Source: Flavobacterium sediminilitoris (lineage in GTDB: Bacteria; Bacteroidota; Bacteroidia; Flavobacteriales; Flavobacteriaceae). From it: 64,000 nt of DNA. Where the stretch lies: positions 2,728,001-2,792,000 of the forward strand of contig NZ_CP090145.1 of the NCBI RefSeq assembly GCF_023008245.1, written 5' to 3'. A program made the translations under genes and the position numbers. The notes beneath the pieces are model-generated. The model was not told the origin of the DNA, made no database searches, and saw only the letters and a program-made list of their open reading frames with translations. Below are positions 1 to 8,687 of the stretch, piece after piece (the stretch's first letter is position 1; the number at the start of each line of letters is the position of its first letter).

Positions 1-1128
1 ATCTTCTTTAATTTTTCTGGTTCTGTTGATCAAAGATTAATTGAAATGTTTGCAGAAGCACAAGACAGATCATTTGCGATAGATTTTATTAAGGCATTAA
101 AAGAGGATAGAAAAAGTATGTACGTGAACGATTTAATGCGTTCAGGAGGATTTATATTGATAGTAGGAGCTATTTTATGGCTGTTTATTAAAAATAAATT
201 AGGAAAAACAACCGCAATAGTTATGGTTGGTGTTTTAATGGTTTCTGATTTATTCCTGATAGATAAAAACTATGTAAGTGCAAAAGATTTTATTAGCGCA
301 AGACAGGTTGATACTCCTTTTGAAGCAAGCGAAGTAGACAATCAAATATTGAAAGATACTTCAGTTTATAGAGTATATGAAATACAAGGAAGATTACAAG
401 CAAGAACGTCATACTTCCATAAATCTGTAGGAGGTTACAGCGCAGTAAGACCAAGACGATTTGATCAATTATTCGAATATAATATAGAAAACAACATTAA
501 TGAATTAGGAAGTTCCATTGATTTTGAAACATTGAGTTTTACCAAAAACAATGCTACTTTAGATGCATTAAATGTTAAATATGTAATTGTTCCAACTGGG
601 AAAGGTGATATTGCAATAACTAATCCTTTTGCAAACGGAAATGCTTGGTTTGTAGAAAAGATTAAAATGGTTAATTCTGCTGACGAAGAAATGAAAGCCT
701 TGGACAATTTAGACACAAAGAAAACAGCTATAATTAATACAAACGAATTAAAAGTAAAAGGTAATCTTCCAAATGAGTTTAGAAAAGATTCTTTAGCCTC
801 TATAAAGTTGAATGTCTACAAACCTAATTATTTAAAATATACAGCTAATAATACAAATGATGGTTTTGCAGTATTTTCTGAAACTTATTACAAAAATGGA
901 TGGAAAGCTACTATTGATGGGAAAAATGCATCAATTTTTAAAGTAGACTATGTTTTAAGAGGATTACAGATACCAGCAGGAAAGCACACAATTGAATTTA
1001 CATTTGACCCACAAGTAGTAAAAACAGGAAGTTCAATTGCTTTAATGAGTTCAATAGGTATGATTCTTTTAATTTTAGGAGGTGTTTATTTTGAAGTGAA
1101 AAGAAACAAGATAGAAGTAAAAAAATAG
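1..1128 (+). CDS. YfhO-family membrane protein, C-terminal part (5' end outside window)
   Basis: The reading frame is open from base 1, so this is the 3' part of a larger gene; the first internal ATG is at 46. A hydrophobic segment lies near the start (GGFILIVGAILWLFI), a second follows, and the protein ends with another membrane helix before a basic tail. The long middle part is soluble and includes an FSETYYKNGWKATIDG stretch followed by a PAGKHTIEFTFDP stretch, the pattern of the C-terminal domain of YfhO-like bacterial membrane proteins. These are multi-pass proteins linked to glycosylation of surface polymers in Firmicutes; the role in Bacteroidota is not settled. A glycosyltransferase gene starts 18 bases downstream, which fits a joint role in cell-surface glycans. 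Family call is solid, function is inferred. Confidence 0.82.
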   Translation: MFFNFSGSVDQRLIEMFAEAQDRSFAIDFIKALKEDRKSMYVNDLMRSGGFILIVGAILWLFIKNKLGKTTAIVMVGVLMVSDLFLIDKNYVSAKDFISARQVDTPFEASEVDNQILKDTSVYRVYEIQGRLQARTSYFHKSVGGYSAVRPRRFDQLFEYNIENNINELGSSIDFETLSFTKNNATLDALNVKYVIVPTGKGDIAITNPFANGNAWFVEKIKMVNSADEEMKALDNLDTKKTAIINTNELKVKGNLPNEFRKDSLASIKLNVYKPNYLKYTANNTNDGFAVFSETYYKNGWKATIDGKNASIFKVDYVLRGLQIPAGKHTIEFTFDPQVVKTGSSIALMSSIGMILLILGGVYFEVKRNKIEVKK

Positions 1129-1146
1129 AGATATTTATAAACAAAA

Positions 1147-2457
1147 TTGCTAAAATTGAATCCTAAAAAAGTACTCATTGTTTCCTATTATTGGCCACCA
1201 GCAGGAGGACCAGGAGTACAACGATGGCTGAAATTTGTGAAATATTTGCCTGAATTTGGAATCGAACCACATGTTTATATTCCAGAAAACCCAACATATC
1301 CATTATTAGATGAAAAATTATTGAATGAGGTTTCAAGTGATGCAATTATTGTAAAAAATAAAATTTTTGAACCTTACGGATTAGCTTCTATTTTCTCGAA
1401 AAAAAAAGCTAAAAAAATTAGTTCTGGTATAATTCCAAATCAGAAAAAACAATCATTTGTAGAAAAAGCAATGCTATGGATTAGGGGAAATCTTTTTATT
1501 CCTGATGCACGTGTTTTTTGGGTAAAACCATCTGTCAAATTTTTAAAAAAGTATCTTTTAGAGAATCAAATAGATATTGTTATAACAACTGGTCCACCAC
1601 ACAGTTTACATCTTATTGGATTACATCTTAAAAAAGAAATTGATATTAATTGGATTGCCGATTTTCGAGATCCTTGGACAACAATAGGATACCACAAACA
1701 ATTAAAATTGAGTAATTGGGCAAAAGAAAAACATAAAACCTTAGAGAGGGAAGTTTTAAATACTTGTGATGGAATTATAGTTACATCTGAAAATACGAAA
1801 AAGGAATTTGAAAAAATTACAACTAAACCAATTGACGTTATTACAAATGGATATGATATTGAAAAAGTAGTAAAAAAACCATTAGATAAAAAATTTACTT
1901 TAGCACATATTGGTTCGTTTTTATCAGAAAGAAACCCTCAAATTCTTTGGCAAGTTTTATCAGAATTAATAAGTGAAAATATAGACTTTGCTAATGCATT
2001 TCAACTAAAATTGATAGGGGCGGTAAGCAATGAAGTCTTAGAAAGTATAGCTAATTATAATTTAAATTCATTTGTAAATTATTTAGGTTATGTTTCACAT
2101 GAAATAGCACTACAAGAACAAAGATGTTCACAAATATTACTCTTAATCGAAATAAATTCTGAGGAAACCAAATGTATTATTCCAGGTAAATTATTTGAAT
2201 ATATGGTTTCAGAGCGTCCTATAATAGCTATTGGACCAAATGATACTGACTTTGAAAAAATTATAAAAGAAACAAATTCAGGATTGTTTTTTAATTATTC
2301 AGACAAAGATATTTTAAAGACAGAAATATTAAGATTGTTTAAATTATATTTAGAATGTAATTTAAAAACTTACCCTGTTGGTTTACAGAAGTATAGTAGA
2401 CTAAAGTTGACAGAAACTTTAGCAAAAAAACTCAAGGTTTCTTCTCTAGATTTTTAA
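1147..2457 (+). CDS. GT4-type glycosyltransferase
   Basis: A 436-residue protein with a GT-B fold glycosyltransferase layout. The N-terminus carries the glycine-rich nucleotide-sugar loop (YYWPPAGGPGVQRWLKF), followed by a TTGPPHSLHLIG stretch and a DFRDPW motif typical of the Bacteroidota branch. The C-terminal half has the acceptor-side E-x7-E-like region (IIPGKLFEYMVSERPIIAIG). It probably transfers a sugar to a lipid-linked or surface glycan in the cytoplasm. No ATG fits the N-terminus; TTG at 1147 or TTG at 1156 are the possible starts. It lies 18 bases after the YfhO-like gene, so both are probably one transcript. The sugar and acceptor cannot be told from sequence. Confidence 0.85.
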   Translation: MLKLNPKKVLIVSYYWPPAGGPGVQRWLKFVKYLPEFGIEPHVYIPENPTYPLLDEKLLNEVSSDAIIVKNKIFEPYGLASIFSKKKAKKISSGIIPNQKKQSFVEKAMLWIRGNLFIPDARVFWVKPSVKFLKKYLLENQIDIVITTGPPHSLHLIGLHLKKEIDINWIADFRDPWTTIGYHKQLKLSNWAKEKHKTLEREVLNTCDGIIVTSENTKKEFEKITTKPIDVITNGYDIEKVVKKPLDKKFTLAHIGSFLSERNPQILWQVLSELISENIDFANAFQLKLIGAVSNEVLESIANYNLNSFVNYLGYVSHEIALQEQRCSQILLLIEINSEETKCIIPGKLFEYMVSERPIIAIGPNDTDFEKIIKETNSGLFFNYSDKDILKTEILRLFKLYLECNLKTYPVGLQKYSRLKLTETLAKKLKVSSLDF

Positions 2458-2597
2458 ATAATTTTAATTTTGTTATAATTATATTATTAATTCGTTTTTT
2501 TGTGTTATTACCTGTTTTTTGACTAGTCTATTTGTGTTTTATTTGTTTTTTAACAACAAATATATTTTTTCAATAATCTAAGATTGTTTTTTTATTT

Positions 2598-2605
2598 TAT
2601 GTTTG
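2598..2605 (+). promoter_or_regulatory. Candidate -7 box for the BNR-repeat T9SS gene
   Basis: TATGTTTG matches the Bacteroidota -7 consensus TAnnTTTG 27 bases before the ATG at 2633. No good -33 TTG sits at the usual distance. In such AT-rich DNA a chance match is possible. Confidence 0.4.
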
Positions 2606-2632
2606 CTAATCAACAAATTAACAAATTAAAAC

Positions 2633-5203
2633 ATGAAAAACTTTATTAAATTTTGGATTACAGTCTTGTTTGTAGGCCAGTCTTATGGTCAGGAAATTGA
2701 AAAAAATGATGAATTTTTTGGAATAATAGAAAACACAAATTTATCTATTGAAGAAATTGAGAAAATTGGGAATGCTCGATTTAAAAAGGATGAAACAGGT
2801 AAAACAACTGTAGATACTGGTCGTGGAAGTGGGTATAAACAATTTCAACGATTTTTATATGAGCGTTATTTCCATTTAAATGAAGGTGGATATTTAGTTT
2901 CACCTGTTGTAGAACAAGAAAACTATTCAAGAGCAGTTACTGATCCAGAAAACCTTTTAAAAGCAGCAGCAGGAACATGGACAAATGATGGACCTTATAG
3001 TTGGAATAGAACATCTGGTTGGAATCCAGGAAATGGAAGATTAACCACAATGGCTATTCATCCTTCTTATCCAAATACTATCTATGTAGGTTCTCCTGGA
3101 GGAGGAGTTTGGAAAACAACAAATGGAGGAAGTTCTTGGCAGCCATTAACAGATTACAACTCTTCATGGATGAATATTTATTCTTTAGCAATTGATCCAG
3201 CAAATGCAAATATTATTTATGCAGGAACATCGAGTGGCGTTATTTTTAAATCTACAAATGGAGGATCTAGTTGGTCTAATTTAGGAACTGGTCCTAGCGG
3301 TAATATTAAAAAAATAGTAGTTCATCCATCAAACTCAAGCATTGTATTTGCATGTGCAGCAAATGGATTATGGCGTTCTACAAACAGTGGATTAACTTGG
3401 ACAGTGACAACAGGAACTCAAAATTTACGAACAGAAGATGTAGAGTTTAAGCCTGGAAATCCAAATACAATGTATGCTTCAGGAGACTATATTTGGTTGT
3501 CTACAGACAATGGTCAAACATGGCAAAGACTCGATTCTACACATGGAATTTCAGATTTTAGAAGTAGAATCCTTTTAGCAGTTACACCAAATAATCCAAA
3601 TGTTGTTTATGCTGTTCAGGCAAGTTCAAATAGAAACACTTTTGGTAAACTATATAGATCTACAAATAGCGGAGCTAGTTATTCAACAATGGTTACAGGA
3701 AATACAACTGGAAAAAACTATTTTGGATACAATACAAATGGTATTGATACTAGAGGTCAAGCTTATTATGATATGGCAATTTGTGTTTCTCCATCTAATT
3801 ATAATGAAGTTCATATAGGTGGGATTATTACATGGAAATCAACTAATGGAGGAACTTCGTTTACAGCTACTACAGAGTGGAGTTTACCAAATTCAACAGG
3901 ATATAATCATGCAGATATACATGGTTTAGAATTTATGGGAAATACTTTATACTCATTATCTGATGGAGGTATTTATAAAAGTACAAATAATGCTAGCGAT
4001 TGGATTAATATTTCAAACGGACTTTCTATTAGACAATTTTATAGAATGGGAAGTTCTGCTACCGATTCAAATATTTATACTGGTGGAGCACAAGATAATG
4101 GTTCAGTAGCCAAAAATGCATCAGGTTATAGAGATTGGTTAGGTGCAGATGGAATGGAAGGAATGGTAGCTCCTAATAATCCAAATTATATATATGGAAC
4201 CTCTCAAAACGGGCAATTGTATTCTTCAAGTAATGGAGGTTCAACAAGGAGTACTTTATTTAATATGGGAACATATGGAGGTGCTTGGGTAACTCCTTTT
4301 GTAATGCATCCAACAAGTAATTCTATAATTTATTCAGGAGCAAATGGTATTTATAAATCGACAAATGGAGGAAGTAGTTTTAGTAAAATTTCAGGAACTA
4401 GCGTTGTAGGAACAGTATCTGATTTAGCATTGTCTCCATCTAATCCTTCGGTTATTTATGGATGTGTAGGAACTAAAATTTATTACTCTAATAATGATGG
4501 TACAAATTGGTATACTTATACTAGCCCTAAAGGAAGTGTAACAGATATTGCTGTAGATCCAAATTTATCGAATGTTATTTATTATACTACAAATAATGCT
4601 ACTACAACAGGAGGAAGAGTTTTTAAATTAGATGTAAATACTGCTACAACTACAGATATTTCAGGGACATTGCCTAAAATTGCATTCAGATCGATAGCTA
4701 TTGAATCTACAACGGGAAAAATATATGCAGCAGGTAATATAGGAGTGTATGCTTCTGCAAATAATGGAACTTCTTGGACAAATATTACATATAATTTACC
4801 ATCAGTTGCTATTAATGAAATTGATATTCAGAAAAGTACTGGAAAATTGAGAGTAGCTACCTATGGAAGAGGTATTTGGACATATTCTTTATCTGCAAAA
4901 GTAGCATCAAAATTATCAAGTGAAGATGATATTAAAATCATAGACAATATAGATACTGAAAGGAACATTTTTCCTAATCCAGCTACAAATAACTTAAATA
5001 TTAATATTGCTAAATATGATAATATAGCAACTATTATTATTTCAGATATTCACGGTAGAGTGGTAAATAGAATTGATAATTTAACTAAGTTGACTAATGA
5101 TATCTTAGAAGTTGATATTACTACATATGAAAAAGGAGTGTATATTATACAATTCTATGATTCAAATGGAGTATTAGATTCGGCTAAATTCTTGAAAGAA
5201 TAA
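2633..5203 (+). CDS. Secreted BNR/sortilin-repeat protein with T9SS sorting domain
   Basis: An 856-residue exported protein. A signal peptide covers about residues 1-20 (ending SYGQ). From about residue 120 to 760 there are some eleven repeats of the BNR/Asp-box type, e.g. VWKTTNGGSSWQPL, LWRSTNSGLTWTVT and IWLSTDNGQTWQRL, each preceded by a DPxNxxxIYAGT-like strand; this predicts one or two beta-propellers as in sortilin/VPS10 and sialidase-like folds. The last 80 residues (IFPNPATNNLNINI ... KGVYIIQF) are a T9SS type A sorting domain, so the protein should cross the outer membrane by type IX secretion. There are no clear catalytic residues; adhesion or glycan binding is as likely as hydrolysis. 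It stands alone between a promoter-like box and a terminator. Confidence 0.9.
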   Translation: MKNFIKFWITVLFVGQSYGQEIEKNDEFFGIIENTNLSIEEIEKIGNARFKKDETGKTTVDTGRGSGYKQFQRFLYERYFHLNEGGYLVSPVVEQENYSRAVTDPENLLKAAAGTWTNDGPYSWNRTSGWNPGNGRLTTMAIHPSYPNTIYVGSPGGGVWKTTNGGSSWQPLTDYNSSWMNIYSLAIDPANANIIYAGTSSGVIFKSTNGGSSWSNLGTGPSGNIKKIVVHPSNSSIVFACAANGLWRSTNSGLTWTVTTGTQNLRTEDVEFKPGNPNTMYASGDYIWLSTDNGQTWQRLDSTHGISDFRSRILLAVTPNNPNVVYAVQASSNRNTFGKLYRSTNSGASYSTMVTGNTTGKNYFGYNTNGIDTRGQAYYDMAICVSPSNYNEVHIGGIITWKSTNGGTSFTATTEWSLPNSTGYNHADIHGLEFMGNTLYSLSDGGIYKSTNNASDWINISNGLSIRQFYRMGSSATDSNIYTGGAQDNGSVAKNASGYRDWLGADGMEGMVAPNNPNYIYGTSQNGQLYSSSNGGSTRSTLFNMGTYGGAWVTPFVMHPTSNSIIYSGANGIYKSTNGGSSFSKISGTSVVGTVSDLALSPSNPSVIYGCVGTKIYYSNNDGTNWYTYTSPKGSVTDIAVDPNLSNVIYYTTNNATTTGGRVFKLDVNTATTTDISGTLPKIAFRSIAIESTTGKIYAAGNIGVYASANNGTSWTNITYNLPSVAINEIDIQKSTGKLRVATYGRGIWTYSLSAKVASKLSSEDDIKIIDNIDTERNIFPNPATNNLNINIAKYDNIATIIISDIHGRVVNRIDNLTKLTNDILEVDITTYEKGVYIIQFYDSNGVLDSAKFLKE

Positions 5204-5228
5204 AAAAAGGATATTAGATAAAAAATAT

Positions 5229-5256
5229 AAATAGCTTGATTTTTTTCAAGCTATTT
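5229..5256 (+). terminator. Rho-independent terminator after the BNR-repeat gene
   Basis: A 10-bp perfect stem (5229-5238 with 5247-5256) encloses an 8-base loop and runs into a T tract. It lies 25 bases after the stop of the T9SS gene. Confidence 0.8.
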
Positions 5257-5315
5257 TTTTGTGCTTCATTTTATAAGTAAAAAAATTAAAAACGTTTTCT
5301 TTTGTTTTAAAGTAT

Positions 5316-5323
5316 TATTTTTG
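5316..5323 (+). promoter_or_regulatory. Candidate -7 box deciding the flippase start
   Basis: TATTTTTG fits TAnnTTTG. Transcription would start near 5330, which would exclude the TTG at 5329 and favour the ATG at 5359 as the start of the flippase gene. Confidence 0.45.
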
Positions 5324-5358
5324 AAGTCTTGTACTTAGATATAAATCCTAAAAATTTT

Positions 5359-6822
5359 ATGGGAATAGTAATTAATCAATCTATAAAAAACACTATAATA
5401 ACTTACATTGGTTTTGCTATTGGAGCATTGAATACCTTGTTTATGTATGTGCAATTCCTTGGTGATACATATTATGGTTTAGTGGGATACATTCTTTCAG
5501 CAGCTAATATAATGATGCCTTTAATGGCTTTTGGAGTACATAATACATTAGTTAAATTTTATAACGAATTTGAAACTGAAAAACAAAAATCGCAGTTTCT
5601 TACCTTCATTTTGTTTTTACCTTTTATTTTAATTATTCCATTTTCATTAATTGGGTATTTTGGATATCATCAAATAGCTTCACTTTTATCTAAAAAGAAT
5701 TTTATAGTTTATGATTATGTATGGCAAATTCCAGTAATCGCTTTATGTATGGGCTATTTTGAAATTTTTTATGCTTGGGTAAAAGTACATTTGCAATCTG
5801 TTTTTGGGAATTTTATTAAAGAAGTTTTCCTTCGAATATTAATTACAATATCACTTTTGGCTGTTTATTATAATTTTATAACACCTATTCAATTTGTATT
5901 TGCTTTAATGGGAATTTATCTAACAATGACAATTATAATGAAGTTATATGCTTTAAGAGTTAAAATGCCTTCATTTCAATTGGTTATTCCAAAAAATGTA
6001 AAAGCAATTATTTGGTATTGTATCTTTATTATTTTATCTGGAAGTGTAGCAAATTTACTATTAGAAATTGATAAGTTTATGTTGAATTTCTATATTAAAA
6101 TTGAAAATATAGCATATTATTCGGTAGCCATTTTTATCGCAACAGTCATTGCAGTTCCAAGTAGAGCAATGCACCAAATTACTTATCCAATTACAGCAAA
6201 ATTAATGAGTGAAAATAAACACGATGATTTAAATAATTTATATAAAAAAACATCTATAACCTTGCAAATTATAGGTGGTCTTATATTTATAGGCATCATT
6301 CTTAATATTCATGAATTATATAAAATAATGCCTGCTGATTATTCTGAAGGTATTTTTGTGGTTTTTGTAATAGGATTATCTAAATATTTCGATTTAATTT
6401 TAGGGAATAATAATGCCATTATTTTTAATTCTAAATATTTTAGTGCGGTTTTAATTTTAGGGTTATTATTGATAGGTGTTACAATTTCACTAAATATAGT
6501 TTTTATTCCAAAATTCGGAATAAAAGGAGCTGCTTTTGCTACATTAATTTCAATAACATTATATAGTTTATCAAAATTACTTTTTGTTGTTTTTAAAATG
6601 AAGTTGTATCCATTTACAATAGCTACTCTTAAATCGTTTGCTCTTTTAATAGTCACTTTTGTATTGTTTTATTTTTGGGATTTCGGATTTAATCCTGTTT
6701 TAAATATCGTATTAAAATCAATTTTAATAACCGCTTTTTATTTAGGATTATCATACTATTTGAAATTATCTTCAGATATAAATTATATTATAAATAGTGT
6801 TTTTAAGAAAATTAGAAATTAA
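5359..6822 (+). CDS. Oligosaccharide flippase family (MATE/Wzx-like) protein
   Basis: A roughly 487-residue multi-pass inner-membrane protein with about 12-14 hydrophobic segments spread over its length. The beginning (NQSIKNTIITYIGFAIGALNTLF) and the mid-protein stretch EIDKFMLNFYIKIENIAYYSVA are characteristic of the polysaccharide biosynthesis/Wzx branch of the MATE-like superfamily, which flips lipid-linked glycans to the periplasmic face. The frame is open up to a TTG at 5329, but the ATG at 5359 is chosen because the product then begins directly with the conserved N-terminus and a promoter-like box ends at 5323. With the glycosyltransferase and YfhO-like gene upstream it suggests a surface-glycan function. 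The transported substrate is unknown. Confidence 0.87.
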   Translation: MGIVINQSIKNTIITYIGFAIGALNTLFMYVQFLGDTYYGLVGYILSAANIMMPLMAFGVHNTLVKFYNEFETEKQKSQFLTFILFLPFILIIPFSLIGYFGYHQIASLLSKKNFIVYDYVWQIPVIALCMGYFEIFYAWVKVHLQSVFGNFIKEVFLRILITISLLAVYYNFITPIQFVFALMGIYLTMTIIMKLYALRVKMPSFQLVIPKNVKAIIWYCIFIILSGSVANLLLEIDKFMLNFYIKIENIAYYSVAIFIATVIAVPSRAMHQITYPITAKLMSENKHDDLNNLYKKTSITLQIIGGLIFIGIILNIHELYKIMPADYSEGIFVVFVIGLSKYFDLILGNNNAIIFNSKYFSAVLILGLLLIGVTISLNIVFIPKFGIKGAAFATLISITLYSLSKLLFVVFKMKLYPFTIATLKSFALLIVTFVLFYFWDFGFNPVLNIVLKSILITAFYLGLSYYLKLSSDINYIINSVFKKIRN

Positions 6823-6859
6823 AAATCCTGCTTCGCATTTCTGCTTCACAGGATTTTAA
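6819..6859 (+). terminator. Hairpin after the flippase gene
   Basis: TTAAAAATCCTG at the stop codon can pair with CAGGATTTTAA at 6849-6859 around an 18-base loop that contains CTGCTTC twice. The T run is short (four), so termination is likely but not strong. Confidence 0.45.
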
Positions 6860-6914
6860 CAAACTAAACCAACTAAACTATTTTATGAAATTTTTATTCT
6901 AAATTAACTAAACT

Positions 6915-7595
6915 CTATTTTTTTAATTCCTTTATATCTTCTTTAGACATTTTTGTTTTTGTACCATCTTGACGATAGTAGTAGTAATCATTTTCGTTAT
7001 CATTTGATCCATTTCCATATTCATAATGATTAGTTGCTTGATAATGATTGTTACTTTGGTAGCTGTTTGAACGATTTGAAGCGTTTACAAAACCTACTAT
7101 ATTTATAATACAACCATGTCTGTCATACATTATTCTTAAACCACCTATTTGTGAAAGAGCAAAACTATTATATCTCATATATACAGATCCAATTCTTTTT
7201 ACTCTACCTGTACTATCATAATTTATAAATACATTTCCAACTCTTCTAACTCGTCCCATATAATCATGTTCAATTTTTGTACCATTATTTCTTGGACTGT
7301 TATAGTAAGTATTTCCCCTTGTACGAACGCCAGGTGCTCCATACGTTCTGTTTACATTTCTTCTTGAATAAATTCCAGATGAAGTTGTTTCAACAGTATT
7401 AAAATCAAGTTCTCCATTTGGAAAAACATAAAATTCAATTCCTCTTTCCATAAAAACAATTGGTTCTGCAAATCGGTAATCTACAGGAGGATAAACTCTA
7501 TTAACATCATCAAAAACCTTTTTTTCTGATGCTTTTGCAGAACTAAATCCTAAACTTAAAACTGCAATAACTAATAGTTGAGTAATTTTTTTCAT
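6915..7595 (-). CDS. Secreted hypothetical protein of a conserved flavobacterial type
   Basis: A 226-residue protein with a signal peptide (about residues 1-22, ending SSAKA). The middle consists of short related units, GRVRRVGNVFINYDSTGRVKRIGSVYMRY, which read as a beta-strand repeat with alternating Tyr and Arg. A low-complexity Asn/Tyr/His-rich segment (about 170-210) and a lysine-rich tail follow. I know similar proteins as uncharacterised conserved proteins of Flavobacterium; no named domain or catalytic motif is visible. It is likely periplasmic or surface exposed. It is transcribed alone on the minus strand, opposite the flippase gene. Confidence 0.78.
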   Translation of the reverse strand: MKKITQLLVIAVLSLGFSSAKASEKKVFDDVNRVYPPVDYRFAEPIVFMERGIEFYVFPNGELDFNTVETTSSGIYSRRNVNRTYGAPGVRTRGNTYYNSPRNNGTKIEHDYMGRVRRVGNVFINYDSTGRVKRIGSVYMRYNSFALSQIGGLRIMYDRHGCIINIVGFVNASNRSNSYQSNNHYQATNHYEYGNGSNDNENDYYYYRQDGTKTKMSKEDIKELKK

Positions 7596-7751
7596 AACAC
7601 ATCAATTTAAGGTTAAACTTTCAACATTCAGTAGAATTAATTTTCTAATGATGTTGCTCGATTAGTTATAAACAATTTGTGTGCCAAAAAAATAAAATTA
7701 ATTTTATTTCTATTTATGTTTTTGATTATCAGGTGTTTATTTGTAATAAAA

Positions 7752-7774
7752 AAATCCAGCATATAGCTGGATTT
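7752..7774 (-). terminator. Terminator after the CCC-motif gene
   Basis: A 9-bp stem (7752-7760 with 7766-7774) is followed, read on the minus strand, by a T-rich tract, 24 bases past the stop of the minus-strand gene at 7798. Confidence 0.75.
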
Positions 7775-7797
7775 CTTTTAAATTATATATTGAAAAA

Positions 7798-8124
7798 TTA
7801 TCTGTTTTGCATTTCCTCAATCATTCTCATAAGTTTTTCGTTTGATTCTGCATATTTACCAGTTGCTATAAGGTATATTAAATAGATAACAAAAACAGCA
7901 CTAATTGCTAAACTAACTATGTTAACAATTTTCCAAGTGTTTAAAGAGCCAAGACTATATTGTTCAGGATTTGCATAATATAATTTTTCTGATTGATTAG
8001 CTAAATATAATCCAATGGCAGATAATACTAACCCAAGTATTCCATTTGTACAGCAACAGCCAATGAATGATAAAATTCCTAAGATCATTACAGCTTGTTC
8101 ATTTGGTAATTTTTGTTTTTCCAT
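7798..8124 (-). CDS. CCC-motif membrane protein
   Basis: A 108-residue protein with two transmembrane helices. The first hairpin carries three consecutive cysteines (FIGCCCTNGILGLVLSAIG), followed by GLYLANQSEKLY, the signature of the small Bacteroidota family named for its CCC motif. The frame is open upstream to 8202, but the ATG at 8124 (MEKQKLPNE) is the likely start: the longer version would run into the neighbouring DUF2752 gene, and homologues of this family start with a short polar lead before the first helix. It lies 14 bases after the DUF2752 stop, so the two are probably co-transcribed. Its function is unknown. Confidence 0.8.
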   Translation of the reverse strand: MEKQKLPNEQAVMILGILSFIGCCCTNGILGLVLSAIGLYLANQSEKLYYANPEQYSLGSLNTWKIVNIVSLAISAVFVIYLIYLIATGKYAESNEKLMRMIEEMQNR

Positions 8125-8138
8125 AATTATAGTTTTTA

Positions 8139-8414
8139 TTAATTGTTTATTTTTATCAGGTAAGAAGTAATCATTATAATTCCATTTATAATAGCAAACC
8201 ATTTTATATAAGAAGTATATTTTCTTGATTTATCAATAAAATGTAATGAAATGAATAAAAAGAATGGAATAAGTGTATAAATAGCTGGATACATTTTAAA
8301 AGCAGCAATAAATTCTCCTTTTAATATCAAAATAAATGCTCTTTGAGTACCACAACCTAAACATTCAACACCAAAAAGTGTTTTACTAAAGCAAGGAATC
8401 ATATATTCTTCCAT
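8139..8414 (-). CDS. DUF2752 family small membrane protein
   Basis: A 91-residue protein with the hallmark of DUF2752: FGVECLGCGTQRAF near the N-terminus (C-x2-C-G-x2-R), then two to three hydrophobic helices. Family members are short inner-membrane proteins of unknown role, often next to TM2 or CCC-motif proteins, as here. Start MEEYMIPC at 8414 gives the usual length. The cysteines sit next to a predicted membrane segment and could bind a metal or form a disulfide, but that is a guess. Confidence 0.85.
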   Translation of the reverse strand: MEEYMIPCFSKTLFGVECLGCGTQRAFILILKGEFIAAFKMYPAIYTLIPFFLFISLHFIDKSRKYTSYIKWFAIINGIIMITSYLIKINN

Positions 8415-8484
8415 AATTTGTAAAAAATTTATACAAGTTTACAAAAAATAATAATGTAAAAAAACTAGCTTTTATTTTTTAGTT

Positions 8485-8492
8485 TATATTTG
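8485..8492 (+). promoter_or_regulatory. Candidate -7 box for the small membrane protein/Smr pair
   Basis: TATATTTG matches TAnnTTTG 16 bases before the ATG at 8508. This predicts a very short leader and supports the small gene as the first of a two-gene transcript. Confidence 0.45.
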
Positions 8493-8507
8493 AAGAAATA
8501 AAATAAA

Positions 8508-8687
8508 ATGACAAAATTTTTATATGTAGTATTATTTTTTGCTTTTGGAATATTTGCATTGTATGAACAATCGCAACCAGAACCAAATAAATTTTTAATG
8601 ATTGGATCATTAGTTATCTTTATGGTTGGACTCTACAAGATAATGAATAAAATTCCAAGTAAAAACGATAGTGAAGATGATGAATAA
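8508..8687 (+). CDS. 59-residue two-helix membrane protein
   Basis: A short frame reading MTKFLYVVLFFAFGIFALYE at the start, then QSQPEPNKF, a second hydrophobic helix (LMIGSLVIFMVGLYKIM) and a charged tail ending SEDDE. Two helices joined by a short polar turn predict a helical hairpin in the inner membrane. The stop codon (8685-8687) overlaps the start of the next gene, and a -7-like box lies just upstream, so it is likely a real translated gene coupled to the Smr-domain gene. I do not recognise a named family. Confidence 0.7.
   Translation: MTKFLYVVLFFAFGIFALYEQSQPEPNKFLMIGSLVIFMVGLYKIMNKIPSKNDSEDDE

Noticed and set aside
6827..6857. A CCTGCTTCGC...CAGG stretch that looks like a third copy of the CCYGCT element
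   Set aside because: It lacks the closing GGGCTA and is better explained as the terminator hairpin of the flippase gene.
7679..7885. A 68-residue plus-strand frame
   Set aside because: It runs antisense through the terminator and the 3' end of the CCC-motif gene, and starts with GTG without any support.
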